This document shows, piece after piece, positions 63,083 to 64,000 of a stretch of DNA of 64,000 nt. Below the pieces are notes generated by a model, which did no database searches, had not been told where the DNA came from, and saw only the letters and a list, made by a program, of their open reading frames with translations. The first letter of the stretch is position 1. The number at the start of each line of letters is the position of its first letter. Origin of the DNA: Spinacia oleracea (lineage: Eukaryota; Streptophyta; Magnoliopsida; Caryophyllales; Amaranthaceae). The DNA lies in NCBI RefSeq assembly GCF_020520425.1, contig NC_079492.1, forward strand, positions 143,933,861 through 143,997,860, written 5' to 3'. The position numbers and the translations under genes are program-made.

Positions 63083-63745
63083 TTGGGGATGGCTTTGAAT
63101 TTTTTGCATCGGATCTTTCCGGTCCATCTTCCTAAAGAGAATATGGTTCATGGTGGTTCAGAGGATAGGGACATTCGTGAATTGTTGCCTGCTGATCCTT
63201 TTGGGATGGATATTAGCTCCACATTAACCGCCATTACGGGGTGGCTTGAAGATCTAGGAGCTGATTATGGTGCTTATTGTAAAGGGGATTACCCTCTTTT
63301 CGCTGGATGGAATTTCTGGTGGAATAACACGCCTATGGAATTCCAGAAGTTCCCAAAAAAAAAAAAGTGTGATGATAGGATACTAAAAGATGCCTGGGAT
63401 AATAGTTATTTCCCTGCAGAGGAATTTTGGCGTCCTACCATTGGTTCTGCAGATAATGATAGCATTTACAAGATTGATTGTCATTGTAAGATTACTAAAG
63501 ATGATGGGTACCTTCAAGAGGTAGAATTTGGACATATGGTGAATGATGGAGGTGTCTGTTTCAATTGTCCCTTGGATGGTGTTGAGTTTGGTACTGGTAA
63601 TGACAGCTTCAACAGGGAAGATGATATTTGCGGGATGAGTATCGATATGGCTGTTGTTACTGAAGATATATCGGAGCCTCCTCACCCAGCCTTAACCTAT
63701 GCTCTTCACTATTTGGGTATTTGGTGCAAACAAATTTACAAATAA
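63083..63745 (+). CDS. Captured host-gene-like ORF of unknown function in the Pack-MULE
   Basis: The 220-codon ORF (a second ATG at codon 3 gives MALNFLHRIF) has normal protein composition. Blocks include DIRELLPADPFGMDISS, TAITGWLEDLGADYGAY, LFAGWNFWWNNTPMEFQKF and a Cys-containing acidic C-terminal half (IDCHCKITKDD, GGVCFNCPLDGVEF, DDICGMSIDMAVVTEDI). The C-terminal end HPALTYALHYLGIWCK looks complete. I do not recognise a characterised domain; the N-terminal DPFGMDI..ITGWLEDL block looks conserved host sequence. A Lys run (FPKKKKC) coincides with a nine-A stretch at 63355-63366, a possible slippage site. Confidence 0.5.
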   Translation: MGMALNFLHRIFPVHLPKENMVHGGSEDRDIRELLPADPFGMDISSTLTAITGWLEDLGADYGAYCKGDYPLFAGWNFWWNNTPMEFQKFPKKKKCDDRILKDAWDNSYFPAEEFWRPTIGSADNDSIYKIDCHCKITKDDGYLQEVEFGHMVNDGGVCFNCPLDGVEFGTGNDSFNREDDICGMSIDMAVVTEDISEPPHPALTYALHYLGIWCKQIYK

Positions 63746-64000
63746 GTGTATATTGTGCAAAAAGTTTATAAATATGTGCAATTGGTGAATTATAAACATG
63801 ACTTAACGGAGGACTAACGGAAAGTCAAAATAAGGGTATTTGGTGAACAGTATGAAAAAAATAGGGGTATATTATGTATTTTGAAACACGCAGGGGTATT
63901 TGGTGAATTTCGTGAAACCTTAGGGGCATTTCATGAAAAAACCGTAATTTATAAGTGTTTAAATAAAGTAGAATTTAACATAACAGGTAGTGTTTTGACA

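Larger units (their letters stand above)
62459..63944. mobile_element. Pack-MULE (Mutator-like element carrying gene fragments)
   Basis: It is flanked by the perfect 9-bp duplication TAATTTATA (62450-62458 and 63945-63953). Terminal inverted repeats exceed 80 bp: CGGTTTTTTCATGATATGCC on the left pairs with GGGGCATTTCATGAAAAAACCG-type sequence on the right, and CACCAAATACCCCT, TTTCAAAATACATAATATAC and CGAAATTCACC are shared on opposite strands. No transposase. The interior has a CT-rich leader-like stretch and host-gene-like ORFs. Confidence 0.88.

Overview
The window is plant nuclear DNA from a eudicot. It shows multi-exon genes with GT-AG introns, a plant GH9 class C cellulase with a CBM49, a clade A-like PP2C, AT-rich intergenic DNA, and typical plant transposons (Ty1/copia, solo LTR, Stowaway and Tourist MITEs, Mutator, hAT, CACTA, Helitron, SINE). 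The abundance of CTCCCTCCGT Stowaways and TTATCTGAACTTA repeats suggests Caryophyllales (spinach or goosefoot type). That assignment is inference only.

Three host genes can be modelled with consistent splice phases. (1) 2662-7724 (+): a four-exon gene for a 375-aa type I membrane protein of unknown function. (2) 49648-55601 (+): a nine-exon gene for a 643-aa secreted endo-beta-1,4-glucanase (GH9 domain, basic Pro-rich linker, CBM49). (3) 57785-59884 (-): a three-exon PP2C of 295 aa that lacks about 20 residues covering the usual Trp-lock and SRxIGD segment. Genes 2 and 3 are convergent, with about 2.2 kb between their stop codons.

The rest is mostly transposon-derived. The left edge carries the gag end of a Ty1/copia element on the minus strand. 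A 2.5-kb solo LTR with a perfect 5-bp TSD lies at 10348-12880. The 14-23 kb stretch is a mosaic of hAT-like elements, Stowaways, a long-TIR MITE and a TGTTCA-rich degenerate repeat array. The 24-33 kb stretch holds two SINE relics, Mutator-type MITEs, Stowaways and a Helitron with a CACTA element nested inside it. A nearly complete young copia element (33274-38671) has LTRs about 98% identical by eye and one in-frame stop between the reverse transcriptase core and RNase H. The 39-47 kb stretch holds Helitron ends, short tandem repeats, LTR-derived non-coding DNA and a Tourist MITE inserted in another Tourist MITE. Two inverted copies of a Mutator-type MITE sit just upstream of the cellulase gene. 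The right edge holds a 1.26-kb hAT-like element and a 1.49-kb Pack-MULE with a perfect 9-bp TSD that carries host-gene-like coding sequence.

I see no new multi-gene system. The most notable items are the PP2C lacking its Trp-lock segment, the Pack-MULE with a 220-codon ORF, the three-copy MULE MITE family with palindromic ends, and the composite repeat island at 19.4-23 kb.
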